Of a stretch of DNA of 64,000 nt, positions 34,787-45,000 are shown in pieces (the stretch's first letter is position 1; every line of letters begins with the position of its first letter). The translations under genes were made by a program, and so were the position numbers. Location of the stretch: the NCBI RefSeq assembly GCF_963676815.1, contig NZ_OY781365.1, forward strand, positions 5,924,501-5,988,500. The letters run 5' to 3'. Origin of the DNA: an uncultured Draconibacterium sp. Its GTDB lineage: Bacteria > Bacteroidota > Bacteroidia > Bacteroidales > Prolixibacteraceae. The notes below the pieces were generated by a model. It was not told the DNA's origin. It worked only from the letters and a program-made list of their open reading frames with translations, and made no database searches.

Positions 34787-35944
34787 ATGAGAACACTATT
34801 TTTATCGATCGTATTGCTTTTTGCCAACCAGTTATACGCTCAGGATTTCGACAAACTAATGGTAAACCGGCCCGTCGACTGCTCCGACATATCGTATAAC
34901 AGCGGCGTGTATATTTTAAAATACCTGCAGGAAGGCAAAATCGATTCGGCCCAAAGTATTATCCGCTATTGGGAAGAAAAATGCGGCGAACGCGAACCTG
35001 TTTTCCGCGCAAAAATACTGTTGGCATTAAACGAAGGCACATTTACCGACTCCCTACTAAACGAAGGTACAATGAGCCATATTTACAACTACAAAAGCAG
35101 GATGGATATGATTCGGAACTCCAGCTATTACACCTACGACGAATATAAATCGTACTTTGGGTTTACACCTCCGGGGCAGGAATTCGACCAGAAAACCCAA
35201 GCCATTGCAAAGTCGTTAAGCAAAAAATACAACCACGAAAGCACAGAATACATATTGGCCGAATTTTATAGCGGAGCCGTTGATTCCATATTTCTGCGCC
35301 TGCAGAATAGCCCTGAACAGGAATCGCTGTTGGCCGAAAAATACAACGCAGAGGTAGAGAAATACCTGAAAAAAGGCGAATTTCATATGGCATGGATAAC
35401 CGGTGTGTGGTTACCTACCGGCGATTTAACCACCCTGGGAGCACACCCCGAATTGGGTTTTCAGATGGGAGCGAAACGTGGTAAAATGAATTACGATTTT
35501 ACCTTGTTGATTAAGTTTTTGAGTGCAGCAAACGAATACACGGCCTACCGCGACAAAATGCCCGAAGTTACAGATGACTTTTTTGGCGGGTACATTGGCG
35601 TTGATGTAGGACGAGATATTTATGCCAACAACGGCCATGAGTTTCAGCTAACCGGGGGAATTGCGTTGGATGGATTTGATGCCTTGGAAGGAGACGAAGA
35701 CCTGGATATTGACCCGGAATCGACCTTTACGTACAACTTTAATTTTGGCCTGGGATACCGGTACTACATTACCAATTCGTTCTATATCGGGCTAAAGGCA
35801 AAATACAATATTGTTGATTACTCGATAAACGATGTTACCGATTTTAACAGCAATCCGGTAACCATTCATTTAACCATTGGTGGTGTAAACAATATATTCA
35901 GGAATAGTAATTTAGAAGCGCTTGGCTACAAACTCCGGAAATAA
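34787..35944 (+). CDS. Secreted/outer-membrane beta-barrel protein, unknown
   Basis: A 385-aa protein with a Sec signal peptide (MRTLFLSIVLLFANQLYA-Q). Residues about 20-190 form a helical domain with a few Cys. From about 195 on, alternating hydrophobic/aromatic strands (AWITGVWLPTGDLTTLG, PELGFQMGAKRGKMNYDF, YNFNFGLGYRYYIT) suggest an 8- to 10-stranded outer-membrane barrel. I do not recognise the family. Monocistronic; higher-GC codon use than the cassette genes just upstream. Confidence 0.75.
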   Translation: MRTLFLSIVLLFANQLYAQDFDKLMVNRPVDCSDISYNSGVYILKYLQEGKIDSAQSIIRYWEEKCGEREPVFRAKILLALNEGTFTDSLLNEGTMSHIYNYKSRMDMIRNSSYYTYDEYKSYFGFTPPGQEFDQKTQAIAKSLSKKYNHESTEYILAEFYSGAVDSIFLRLQNSPEQESLLAEKYNAEVEKYLKKGEFHMAWITGVWLPTGDLTTLGAHPELGFQMGAKRGKMNYDFTLLIKFLSAANEYTAYRDKMPEVTDDFFGGYIGVDVGRDIYANNGHEFQLTGGIALDGFDALEGDEDLDIDPESTFTYNFNFGLGYRYYITNSFYIGLKAKYNIVDYSINDVTDFNSNPVTIHLTIGGVNNIFRNSNLEALGYKLRK

Positions 35945-35990
35945 AGATATTGCAACGCATTCAGAAACAATACTTACCACATGCAAAAGC

Positions 35991-36021
35991 AAAAAAAAGC
36001 CACATCCTAAAATGTGGCTTT
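35991..36021 (-). terminator. Terminator of the CDP-alcohol phosphatidyltransferase gene
   Basis: A 10-bp perfect stem (AAAGCCACAT at 35996-36005 and ATGTGGCTTT at 36012-36021). On the minus strand it runs into at least five more Ts. It also separates the convergent outer-membrane gene. Confidence 0.9.
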
Positions 36022-36025
36022 GCAA

Positions 36026-36622
36026 TTATTTAGCTTCTTTATCTGCTTTTATTAACCAATAGAGTCCCTTCACCCCGATCTTTATATCGTCGAGCTTAAA
36101 GAGCACCAATATCTTTTCGGTGTAGGCAACAATCCCCCATCCTACTGCCAGGTAGAAAAACCAGGTGTAAAACCCAAACACAAACAATACAAAAAAGAAT
36201 ACACTTTGCACGTATCCGGCCGATACTGCTGAATACAAATGCAGGCCGGGTATCTTTCCAAACCGTGCAAACGATACAATGTAGCTCACCACAAACAATC
36301 CCAGGAAAAGAAACAGGAACCAGCTGTGTGGTTCAATATCGGTCCATTTAAATACAAACAGCCCAAGTATTGCCATGGCATAAGTACAAATGTCGGCCAG
36401 GTTATCTAAGGCTGCGCCAAAATGTGTTTGCTGTTTCAGGTAGCGCGCCAGGTTTCCGTCGGCCACATCGCTAACCAAACTAATACAAAGCAACCATACA
36501 AACAACGATTCGTTGCCCACAAGAGCCGCATAAAGTATTACCGGAAACGCTAACAAACGATACAAACTAATGGCATTGGGCAAGTTGATAATGTTCTCGC
36601 CGCGTACGTATATTTTCTTCAT
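36026..36622 (-). CDS. CDP-alcohol phosphatidyltransferase family protein
   Basis: A 198-aa integral membrane enzyme that transfers a phosphatidyl (or similar) group from a CDP-linked lipid to an alcohol. The signature is complete: SDVADGNLARYLKQQ followed by THFGAALDNLAD, giving the D-x2-DG-x2-AR-x8-G-x3-D-x3-D active site. Five to six membrane helices are apparent. The alcohol acceptor (glycerol phosphate, inositol, serine) is not decidable. It lies 70 bp downstream of an SDR gene and near a CdsA-like gene that could supply the CDP-lipid. Confidence 0.9.
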   Translation of the reverse strand: MKKIYVRGENIINLPNAISLYRLLAFPVILYAALVGNESLFVWLLCISLVSDVADGNLARYLKQQTHFGAALDNLADICTYAMAILGLFVFKWTDIEPHSWFLFLFLGLFVVSYIVSFARFGKIPGLHLYSAVSAGYVQSVFFFVLFVFGFYTWFFYLAVGWGIVAYTEKILVLFKLDDIKIGVKGLYWLIKADKEAK

Positions 36623-36691
36623 AATTATATTAAAAGTAAAGTATAAGCAAATTGAGTGTAAACCTAAAACTTAGTTGTTGCAATAGCAAGT

Positions 36692-37801
36692 TTATACCGC
36701 AGCTTTTACATGATTTACCTCATCTTCCGAATCACCTGAAAGGAAATAGGTAAGCATGCGGTGAATCGATTCGGCACTAACCTGGCTTACTTCTTCTTTA
36801 ACAATCGAATCGAGGTTGGTGGTATCGAACGAAATATTGGTATCGATATAAGCGCCGGTAAACGACATCCCGATGGCCATAATGCGTTCGAGCGAGTTCA
36901 TTTGCTCTTTCTCCAAATGCATATCGGGCACTAAAGTTACGGGCATTAAACTGCTGATGCTATCGAGAATATTTGCGTTTTTCACCGAATGTTTGGCAAT
37001 CATATTCAAAATAACCGGAACATTGTCGGTCCTCACTGCGCTCATTAAATAGGTAACTACCGTATCAATTGGAATAAGGTTTTGTGTCGATTCGGGATCA
37101 ACTTTTAAACGAATTACACTTCCGGGGTATTTTTTTGCCAGGTTTTGTACACGTTTCGAGAAATCGAAAATTCCGTAATCGGTTTTCGTTACGCCGGTTT
37201 CATTGTTTCCAACCACCTGCGAAAGGCGCAAAATACAAGCGTTTAAGCCTTTGTTATCGATGTAATCTTTAATTACATTTTCGGCATAACGTTTCGATTG
37301 TTCGTAGTAATTACGGAATGCATCAATTTCGGCATTGTCGTAAAATTTTTCCTTAAACGATCCTTCAATTCGTCCGCACGAATAGGCTGTACTTACAAAA
37401 AAGAAACGTGATTCTTTTTCCGAATATTTCTGAAAAGTATTAACCGAGTTGGTTACCCCTTGTAAATTTGTTCCAAATATCTCCTCCTTCGATTTTATAT
37501 CAAACTTTAAACTTGCTGCAAAGTGAAAGTAGTCGATGTTTCCACCAAAAATGGTTTGTAATTCGCTTTCCTGCAAGGCAAAATTTTCTTCAAACAACGA
37601 ATAATCATGAACTTCAAGATTCGAGAAATCAACTTCTTTCCCGTTATTCATCTCTGTTAAGGCAGTTCGCACCCGCTCTTCGGCAGTGTATTTTTTGTTA
37701 CTGCGCGCTAGTGCAACTACCTTGTAGTCCTCTAATAATAATTCGTTTATAAAATTTGAAGCAACATAACCGTTTGCTCCGTTTATAACAATTTTCTTCA
37801 T
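36692..37801 (-). CDS. Extended SDR / NAD-dependent epimerase-dehydratase-like protein
   Basis: A 369-aa NAD(P)-binding protein. The Rossmann motif is GANGYVAS (residues 8-15), and the catalytic Ser/Tyr/Lys appear in FVSTAYSCG and NYYEQSKRYAE (YxxxK). The layout resembles the male-sterility/thioester-reductase-like SDR group and ceramide-reductase-type epimerases. Given neighbouring lipid enzymes, a reductase acting on a lipid intermediate is inferred. The leader contains a perfect small hairpin (AGAGACT at 37819-37825, AGTCTCT at 37832-37838). Confidence 0.8.
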   Translation of the reverse strand: MKKIVINGANGYVASNFINELLLEDYKVVALARSNKKYTAEERVRTALTEMNNGKEVDFSNLEVHDYSLFEENFALQESELQTIFGGNIDYFHFAASLKFDIKSKEEIFGTNLQGVTNSVNTFQKYSEKESRFFFVSTAYSCGRIEGSFKEKFYDNAEIDAFRNYYEQSKRYAENVIKDYIDNKGLNACILRLSQVVGNNETGVTKTDYGIFDFSKRVQNLAKKYPGSVIRLKVDPESTQNLIPIDTVVTYLMSAVRTDNVPVILNMIAKHSVKNANILDSISSLMPVTLVPDMHLEKEQMNSLERIMAIGMSFTGAYIDTNISFDTTNLDSIVKEEVSQVSAESIHRMLTYFLSGDSEDEVNHVKAAV

Positions 37802-37932
37802 GACGTAATATTTGATTCAGAGACTTCTTTCAGTCTCTAGTAAGCTATTTCAGTTTCCTTTTTTCTGTTTTCTATATACAAATTACTCCTTTTTTAAGAG
37901 AAATACCAGCTTCCGGGCTATGTTTTACATAT

Positions 37933-38607
37933 TTACATTAAAAGTAAAAGTGTAACTGCAGCTCCTAGCGGGATAGTTAAATTGTCAGATCCGCGCCAAC
38001 TTAACAATTCGGCGACAGTACTAACTACTGCTACAGCCAGACCAATGTAAAAGGTTTTTAAATCGAAAACACCTCTGTTAAAATACAAGGCTATCAGGCT
38101 GATAACAAAAGTGGTGATTAAAAATGCTCCCGATCCGAAAATTGATTTCCCGGTATCGATACCGAACAGTTTTATTTTATGATTGTTTGTTTTAAAGCTT
38201 ATTCCAACAATGGCAGCCATTGGATCGCTAACTCCCAGAATCAACATTGGCAGAATAAAAATAAACTTGCTATCCAGTTTATCCGACATTAAAAATGTAA
38301 GGTAAATGGCTGCCGGCAATAAGTAGCTACCTATCGATTTTCGGTCGATATCGTGTATGGAGTTAAGTTGTTTGCTGAATTGTGTGATAAATAGTGCCGC
38401 AAAAAATATTAACGCTAACACAAAAACATACCAGTGACTTGAAAAAATATATGGAAAGGGAACCACAGCAATAGTTGCAGTAAAATGTGCAAACTTGCGC
38501 GTAAATTCGCCTTTTACTTTTAGCCTTCGGTAGTTAAGTTCGTTAAATGCCAGTAATAAAATTATTGCAATAAAATATACTACCGACAAGGTTATAGTGT
38601 TCCCCAT
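37933..38607 (-). CDS. Polyprenol/diacylglycerol kinase-like (CTP-dependent) membrane protein
   Basis: A 224-aa protein with seven or so membrane helices from the SEC59/DGK1/VTE5-like family, which phosphorylates dolichol, phytol or diacylglycerol using CTP. Landmarks are FTRKFAHFTATI near the start, LGVSDPMAAIVG, a GKSIFGSGAFLI segment and the terminal AELLSWRGSDNLTIPLGAA. The substrate is unknown. It is co-directional with a CdsA-like gene and the phosphatidyltransferase, pointing to phospholipid or isoprenoid-lipid metabolism. Confidence 0.82.
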   Translation of the reverse strand: MGNTITLSVVYFIAIILLLAFNELNYRRLKVKGEFTRKFAHFTATIAVVPFPYIFSSHWYVFVLALIFFAALFITQFSKQLNSIHDIDRKSIGSYLLPAAIYLTFLMSDKLDSKFIFILPMLILGVSDPMAAIVGISFKTNNHKIKLFGIDTGKSIFGSGAFLITTFVISLIALYFNRGVFDLKTFYIGLAVAVVSTVAELLSWRGSDNLTIPLGAAVTLLLLM

Positions 38608-38741
38608 AAAAATATTTTAGTCTCGGGTATTCAACCCGTTCAGTTATCTCTTGTAAACAAATTCTCAAAGTTATTGCAAGCTTAGTTGCACTTTTCTATT
38701 AATTGGCCGAACTGTTATTTTCCTCTCCTGAAATGCTGAAG

Positions 38742-39470
38742 TTAATAACCAATCATTAGAAAAAAAAATGTTACCCACGCTCCTCCGGCAATCAAACTAT
38801 CAAACCGGTCAAGAAATCCTCCGTGGCCGGGAATGAGGTTACTGTAGTCTTTAACGCCAAATTTTCGTTTGTATAACGATGCTGCAATATCTCCTAAAAA
38901 CGCAAACACAATTATTCCGAGCGTTAACCCGGCAACTACATACCATTTATCATCAAATAATCCGTGAAGAAAAAAGCCGCTTGCAAAAGCAAATAATCCT
39001 CCTCCCACTGTTCCTCCAATAGTTTTATTCGGGCTGATTTCGGGTGCAATTTTGGTTTTTCCCCACAATTGCCCTGAAATTTGGCTAAATGCATCGAAGA
39101 TGGATAAAATTAGAAATGCAAAAAGTACCATTTCCTTTTCCATTGTTCCAAACATCCACAAGCCTGCCCCCAAAACGGCATAGATAAGTAAGGAAACGAA
39201 AACAAACCCTGATTGTTTAAACGCAGCGTTTTTATAAAGCCGTAATAGCTCGAAAGCGCCAACCAACAGTATTATTCCCACCAAAACCTGAAAAGCAACC
39301 GGCTTAACGGTTATACTAAAAAACAGGATATGGATGATTATAAAATAGGATATAAACTTTGTCCAGCTTTTGCGGGCAACAGCCTTCTCTTTTTTTCGGT
39401 TGATGAAATAGAAGCCAACTGCCCCCAACAAAAAATACGATAAAATGAATATGTATAGGATTAAAATCAT
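38742..39470 (-). CDS. cdsA: Phosphatidate cytidylyltransferase-like protein (CdsA family)
   Basis: A 242-aa multi-helix membrane enzyme forming CDP-diacylglycerol from phosphatidic acid and CTP. The CDS signature is present in SLYKRKFGVKDYSNLIP followed by GHGGFLDRFDS, as is the ISPNKTIGGTVGG motif. It is possibly a paralogue of the housekeeping CdsA, since it sits with unusual lipid genes. It starts 1 bp after the TauE gene's stop. Confidence 0.9.
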   Translation of the reverse strand: MILILYIFILSYFLLGAVGFYFINRKKEKAVARKSWTKFISYFIIIHILFFSITVKPVAFQVLVGIILLVGAFELLRLYKNAAFKQSGFVFVSLLIYAVLGAGLWMFGTMEKEMVLFAFLILSIFDAFSQISGQLWGKTKIAPEISPNKTIGGTVGGGLFAFASGFFLHGLFDDKWYVVAGLTLGIIVFAFLGDIAASLYKRKFGVKDYSNLIPGHGGFLDRFDSLIAGGAWVTFFFLMIGY

Positions 39471-39471
39471 G

Positions 39472-40269
39472 CTATCTGTTTACGATCATTAAAATTCCGA
39501 TGGCTGCTACTACTGCAGCGTACAGGTACTGAACTTTTTTTTCCGACTTTCCGATTTTTGCTTTTGAAAAAAGTCGTGGCCCCAAAAATGCACCAATTAC
39601 TGATCCTGCGGTTAAAAAGGCAATAAGCGTTAAATCAATGCTGCCAATCAAAAAATGTGCGCCTACCGCAAAAACAGTATTTACCAAAACCACAAGCAGC
39701 GATGTGCCCACAACCAGCTTTACCGGTAATCGCATCGAAAATAATCCGGCAATTATCGGAGCTGTTCCGCTGGTACCAAATGTTCCGGCAATCATTCCTG
39801 CCGTTAATCCAAAAAACGAACCTTTTCCAAATCGTATCGCTTTTAATTTTGAATTACTTCCAACGCCATTCTGTTCTTTCAGTTTTCGGGCTCCGTTAAA
39901 AAGCATATTCAAAGCAATTAAAATGGAGTAAATACCAAAAAGCAATTTTAGCTGTGGCCCCGAAATAAAATTTGTTAAGCGTGCACCAAGCAAAGCTCCA
40001 ACAATTCCTGCCATTGAAAACAAACTACCGGTTCGCATGTCGATGTTTCCTTTGCGGTAGTGCCCCCACGAGCCAACAATACCAATGGGTAAAGTTGCTG
40101 CCAGCGATGTGGCCACCGCAGTATGTGCCGGAACGCCAATAATTAAAGTAAGAACGGGTAAAAAAAAGAATCCTCCGCCGCCACCCAACATCGTTCCGAA
40201 AAGACCAATTAAAAAGCCGATTATGGGAAGAAGCAGGTAGATATTTTCAAACGAAGAATAAAAAATCAT
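39472..40269 (-). CDS. TauE/SafE family sulfite exporter-like permease
   Basis: A 265-aa permease with about eight helices. The two repeated motifs are seen in FGTMLGGGGGFFFLPVL (N-terminal half) and GLTAGMIAGTFGTSGTAPI (C-terminal half). Members transport sulfite, sulfoacetate or other anions. It forms a two-gene unit with the CdsA-like gene (1-bp spacing). If the nearby lipid genes make sulfonolipids, a sulfur transporter would fit, but this is speculative. Confidence 0.88.
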   Translation of the reverse strand: MIFYSSFENIYLLLPIIGFLIGLFGTMLGGGGGFFFLPVLTLIIGVPAHTAVATSLAATLPIGIVGSWGHYRKGNIDMRTGSLFSMAGIVGALLGARLTNFISGPQLKLLFGIYSILIALNMLFNGARKLKEQNGVGSNSKLKAIRFGKGSFFGLTAGMIAGTFGTSGTAPIIAGLFSMRLPVKLVVGTSLLVVLVNTVFAVGAHFLIGSIDLTLIAFLTAGSVIGAFLGPRLFSKAKIGKSEKKVQYLYAAVVAAIGILMIVNR

Positions 40270-40527
40270 AATATATTTTTACAGTTAGTCCAAATTTAAG
40301 AATAACAACTGAACTGCACTATTTAAAACCAGTTTCAAATAAAAAGACAAAGGTAAAGCTTAAAAATTTATGGTTAAGTGATACGAAACACAATGTCAAA
40401 ACGGCCTATATTTTTTAACATCTATTAACAAACAAGTATCCAAAGTGTTTTTCGAAGCACCGGTAACGGTAAAAAACTGTTGTATTTTATCATAAAAAAA
40501 CATACAAATTACTTTAACTTTGTTAAC

Positions 40528-41937
40528 ATGAAAACAATTTGGATTCTTCTCCTTTGCCTGGTTTCTGCGCTGTATTCGTGTAATAACAATGATTCGGAAC
40601 CGGAAACACCAGCACAAAATATTACGATCTTCTTTGTTAACGATTCGCACGGGCAAATTGACAACTTTTCGAAGGTAAAACACATTGTTGATGAGGAAAA
40701 ACTAAACTCAGATGTATTGCTGTTGAGCACCGGCGATATGTTTTCGGGAAATCCTGTTGTTGATAACTACCAACCAAAAGGTTATCCAATGATTAAGCTG
40801 ATGAACGAGCTTGATTTTGATATAATGGCGCTCGGAAACCACGATTTTGATTATGGTCCTGAAATTCTGAAAGAACGAATAGACCAATCAGACTTTTCGT
40901 GGATTTGTGCCAATGCCACTGCAAAAAGTACCGAATATGTACAAACCGCAGCCTATCAAACCATCACAACCGGCGATCTGCGAATCACATTTCTGGGACT
41001 GCTGGAAACGCTTGGTTCTGATCATTTAACCATTCCATCGTCGCACCCCTGGCGTGTGCAAAACTATACTTTTACTGATGCATTGGATATGGTTGATGAT
41101 TATTCAGATTTAAAACAACAGGAAAATGCCGATTTGTTTATTGCCTTGTCTCATTTAGGTGCTTATACCGATTTTCAACTTGCCGCAAACACCGGATTTT
41201 TCGATTTGATTATTGGTGGACACTCCCATTCCATTATCGACACGGTTTATCAGAATACACCAATTTACCAGGCAGATGCCTATCTTCATTATCTCGGAAA
41301 AATTGAGTTATCGGTGAAAAACCAAACACTCCAACATTCTGAATTCACATTAATAAACCTTGATACTTACAGTGCCGAAGACACACAAATAAAAGCTTTG
41401 GTTGACGAGTATAACGATTGGCCCGAGCTTTACGAAGAGATTGGATATTCTGCAGCTTTTCACTCGAAAATGGAAACCGGCTGCTTTTATACTGATGCCA
41501 TAAAAACCTGGTTGAATGCCGATGTATCATTTCAAAATACGGGAGGCGTTCGGTCGCTATTGCCACTAGGAACCATTACCAAACGTCATATTTACGAAAT
41601 ATCGCCATTTAACAATGGCACCGTTATTTACCAAATGAGTGTTGCTGAGATCAAACGATTTTTAGCCGAATCAGGTTCGGGATTTTTCTACTCCGGAATT
41701 TTAATTGACAAAATCGACCGGGAAGTGGTTCTCTTTGATGAAGAAGGAAACTACCTCCGCGATGATGAAATACTGCGGGTGGGAATTAACGATTATATTC
41801 CGGCGGTTCATGCTCCCTATTTTCCTGAAGAACGCGAAGTGCAGCCACTAACAGCAGCAGAAACAATTATAAAGTTTATGGAAAACACTACAAGCCCGAT
41901 TAATTACTCCGGCTGTTCACGTTATTTCAGGTACTGA
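40528..41937 (+). CDS. 5'-nucleotidase/metallophosphatase lipoprotein
   Basis: A 469-aa secreted enzyme of the bifunctional UshA-like family. The ATG at 40528 starts a lipoprotein signal (MKTIWILLLCLVSALYSC); an upstream in-frame TTG at 40480 was rejected. Metal-binding motifs are NDSHGQIDNF, STGDMFSG, GNHDFDYG and GGHSHSI, and the substrate-domain motif is NTGGVRSLLP. It would hydrolyse nucleotides or other phosphoesters outside the cytoplasm. A TAACTTTG element at 40515-40522 matches the -7 consensus but lies only 5 bp from the ATG. Confidence 0.9.
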   Translation: MKTIWILLLCLVSALYSCNNNDSEPETPAQNITIFFVNDSHGQIDNFSKVKHIVDEEKLNSDVLLLSTGDMFSGNPVVDNYQPKGYPMIKLMNELDFDIMALGNHDFDYGPEILKERIDQSDFSWICANATAKSTEYVQTAAYQTITTGDLRITFLGLLETLGSDHLTIPSSHPWRVQNYTFTDALDMVDDYSDLKQQENADLFIALSHLGAYTDFQLAANTGFFDLIIGGHSHSIIDTVYQNTPIYQADAYLHYLGKIELSVKNQTLQHSEFTLINLDTYSAEDTQIKALVDEYNDWPELYEEIGYSAAFHSKMETGCFYTDAIKTWLNADVSFQNTGGVRSLLPLGTITKRHIYEISPFNNGTVIYQMSVAEIKRFLAESGSGFFYSGILIDKIDREVVLFDEEGNYLRDDEILRVGINDYIPAVHAPYFPEEREVQPLTAAETIIKFMENTTSPINYSGCSRYFRY

Positions 41938-42059
41938 AAATTTTGTAATTGAATTGCCATTGTGCCTACCTATAAAACGTTGTGAACAAACTTTATCATT
42001 ATTATGTATCTTATTACGGTTTTAGGCGTCAAAAACATTGAATAAATAAATTATTACTT

Positions 42060-45000
42060 ATGCAAAAACTAGCACTATTTATGATGTTTCTTGCGTTAGG
42101 CTTTTCGTCTTTCTCGCAGGAAACCAGATTACTGCGTCAACCCACACTTAGCGACACGCATGTTGCTTTTACTTATGGTGGCGACGTTTGGATCAGCGAA
42201 TTAGCAACTAACCTTACTACCCGACTCACCAGTACCGGAGCAGTTGAAACTCAACCGTGTTTTTCTCCCGATGGAAAAACCATTGCATTCAGCTCAAACC
42301 GCTCTGGTGTAACATCTGTTTATACCGTTCCTGTTGAAGGAGGAACTCCTACGCGAATAACCTGGCACCCAAGCGGAGCAACAGTTAGAGGTTGGACGCC
42401 CGATGGCGAGAAAATTCTTTACACCTCTTTACGCGAAACGGCACCCAGTACTTTCGGACGCTTATGGACCATCTCAAAGGATGGAGGCCCGGCAAGCCTG
42501 CTTACCGAACAATTTGGTAACGACGGCTCTTTTTCTCCCGATGGAAAGAAAATTGTGATCGACCGCGTTTCGCGTTGGGATGTTGAATGGCGCGATTACC
42601 GTGGCGGGCAAAATAAACCACTCTTAATTGTCGATCTTAACGATTTTTCAGAAGAATTTATTCCGAATGAAAAAACAACCGATATTCATCCACTGTGGCT
42701 GGGCGACAAAATATACTTTATTTCCGATCTTGATTTTGTAGCCAATATCTGGTCGTATACTCCGGCAACAAAACAACTGGAGCAATTAACAACTTTTGAA
42801 GGCTCTGACGTAAAATGGCTCGATGGAAATGGCGACCAGCTTGTGTTTGAACGCGAAGGTTATTTGCACCTCATGAATCTAAACACAAAGAGCATTCAAA
42901 AACTTACCATTAACGTTGTAGGCGACTTTCCGTGGGCCGAGACAAAATGGGAAGATGTTAGTTCTTCAGCACGTTCAGCATCGCTTTCTCCAACCGGAAA
43001 ACGTGCCATTTTTGAAGCACGCGGCGAAATATTTACCGTGCCGGAAGAACATGGCGACACCCGCAATATTACACAATCGTCAGCGGTTGCCGACCGGGCT
43101 CCCATCTGGTCTCCAAAAGGCGATAAACTGGCCTGGTTTTCGGATAAAGGCGGAGAAGGTTATGCCTTGCTTATTGCCAACCAAAACGGACTGGAAGAAC
43201 CCAAAAGTATATCGATTGGCGAATCGAAACTGGGCTGGGAACCAATCTGGTCGCCCGATGGAAAATACATTGCATTTACCGACGATGATGTACGCATTCG
43301 CCTGGTAAACCTCGAGGAAGAAACCATTGAAACCATTGATATTGGAGGAAACAACCTGGAACGTGGAAGCATGGGACTCACCTGGTCGCCCGACTCAAAA
43401 TGGCTTGCCTATGCAAAAGCTGCCGGCAATAATTTCAGACAAATAACAATTTGGTCGCTCCAGGATAAATCAATCCATAAAGTAACAAACACTTTTGCGG
43501 ACGCCTTTTCACCGGCCTGGGACAAAGACAAAAAACATTTTTACTTTTTGGCAAGTACCGACCTTGCACTTGGTTCGGGCTGGGCAAATACCAGCTCGAT
43601 GACTGCCAATGCCAACTACAGTGTTTATGCTGTTAATCTCCAAAAAGACGAGGATTCGCCATTTAAGTTAAAAAGCGACGAAGAAGAAGTTAAAAAAGAA
43701 ACGGAAGATAAAGAATCGGCAAAAAAAGACGAAGAGGAAGCGGAAAAAAAAGATGAATCGATAAAGATTGATTTTGAAAATATTGCCGAGCGCACTATTC
43801 CGTTGCCAATGCCTAAAAGAAATTACCGCTTGTTAGTTACCGGCACCGAAGGAAGTGTGTTTGTTGCCGAATCGGTTCCAAATCAATCGGGTGTTACCAT
43901 TCAGAAATTTACACTCGAAGATCAGGAGTCGAAAGAATTTGTTAGCGGAGCAAGAAGCATGACTGTATCAAACGACGGAAAAAAAATGTTGGCACGCGTT
44001 GGTCCGTCGTGGAAAATTATGGAGACAAGCGGAGCATCGGGCAAAGATGGTAAAACATTAAAAGTTAGCTTAAAAACCAAACTTGATCGTTCGCAGGAAT
44101 GGATGCAGATATTTGAAGAAGCCTGGCGTTACGAACGTGATTATTTTTACGATCCAAACATGCACGGTAGAGACTGGGATGTGGTTCACGAACGCTATGC
44201 CCCGCTAATTCCGTTTGTAAAACACCGCGCTGACCTCACTTACATTCTCGACCAGATGAATGGCGAACTTTCTGTTGGTCATAGTTTTGTTATGGGCGGA
44301 GATTATCCGGATACAGAAAGTAATTTAGTTGGCATGCTGGGAGCAGATCTTGTGCCCGAAAATGGGGCATGGAAAATCGAGCGAATTTACAGCACCGAAA
44401 GCTGGAATCCGGAATTATCCAGTCCTTTAGAAGAGCCCGGTTTAAAAGTTGAAGAGGGCAATTACATTGTTGGTATAAACGGTAATGAAATGACCGATAG
44501 CGATAATCCGTTTAAGTTTTTAGATGGAACTTCGGGTGTACAAACCGTACTGCATATTAACGACAAAGCTGATTTTGAGAGTGCATGGACGGTTACGGTT
44601 GAGCCAATCCGAAGCGAAAATGCCTTGCGTCAACGTGCCTGGGTTGAAGATAACCGTAGAAAAGTTGATGAATTGTCGGACGGTAAACTGGCATACATTT
44701 GGGTGCCTAACACAAGTAATCCGGGATTTATTTCGTTTAACCGTTACTTTTTTGCACAACAAGATAAACTAGGTGCTGTAATTGACGAACGTTTTAACGG
44801 CGGTGGTTTATTAGACGACTATATGGTTGACTTAATGACCCGGAAATTGCGAGCAGCTCTAACAAACGAAGTTCCAAACGGTAAACCGTTCAAATTACCT
44901 GCCGGAATTTTGGGTCCAAAAGCATTGTTGATAAATGAAAAAGGCGGCTCTGGAGGAGATTTCTTCCCATGGGTATTTCGTCAGCAAAAAGCAGGGCCGC

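Noticed and set aside
40480..40527. Upstream TTG start for the 5'-nucleotidase
   Set aside because: It would place 16 polar residues before the lipoprotein signal peptide; the ATG at 40528 fits far better.
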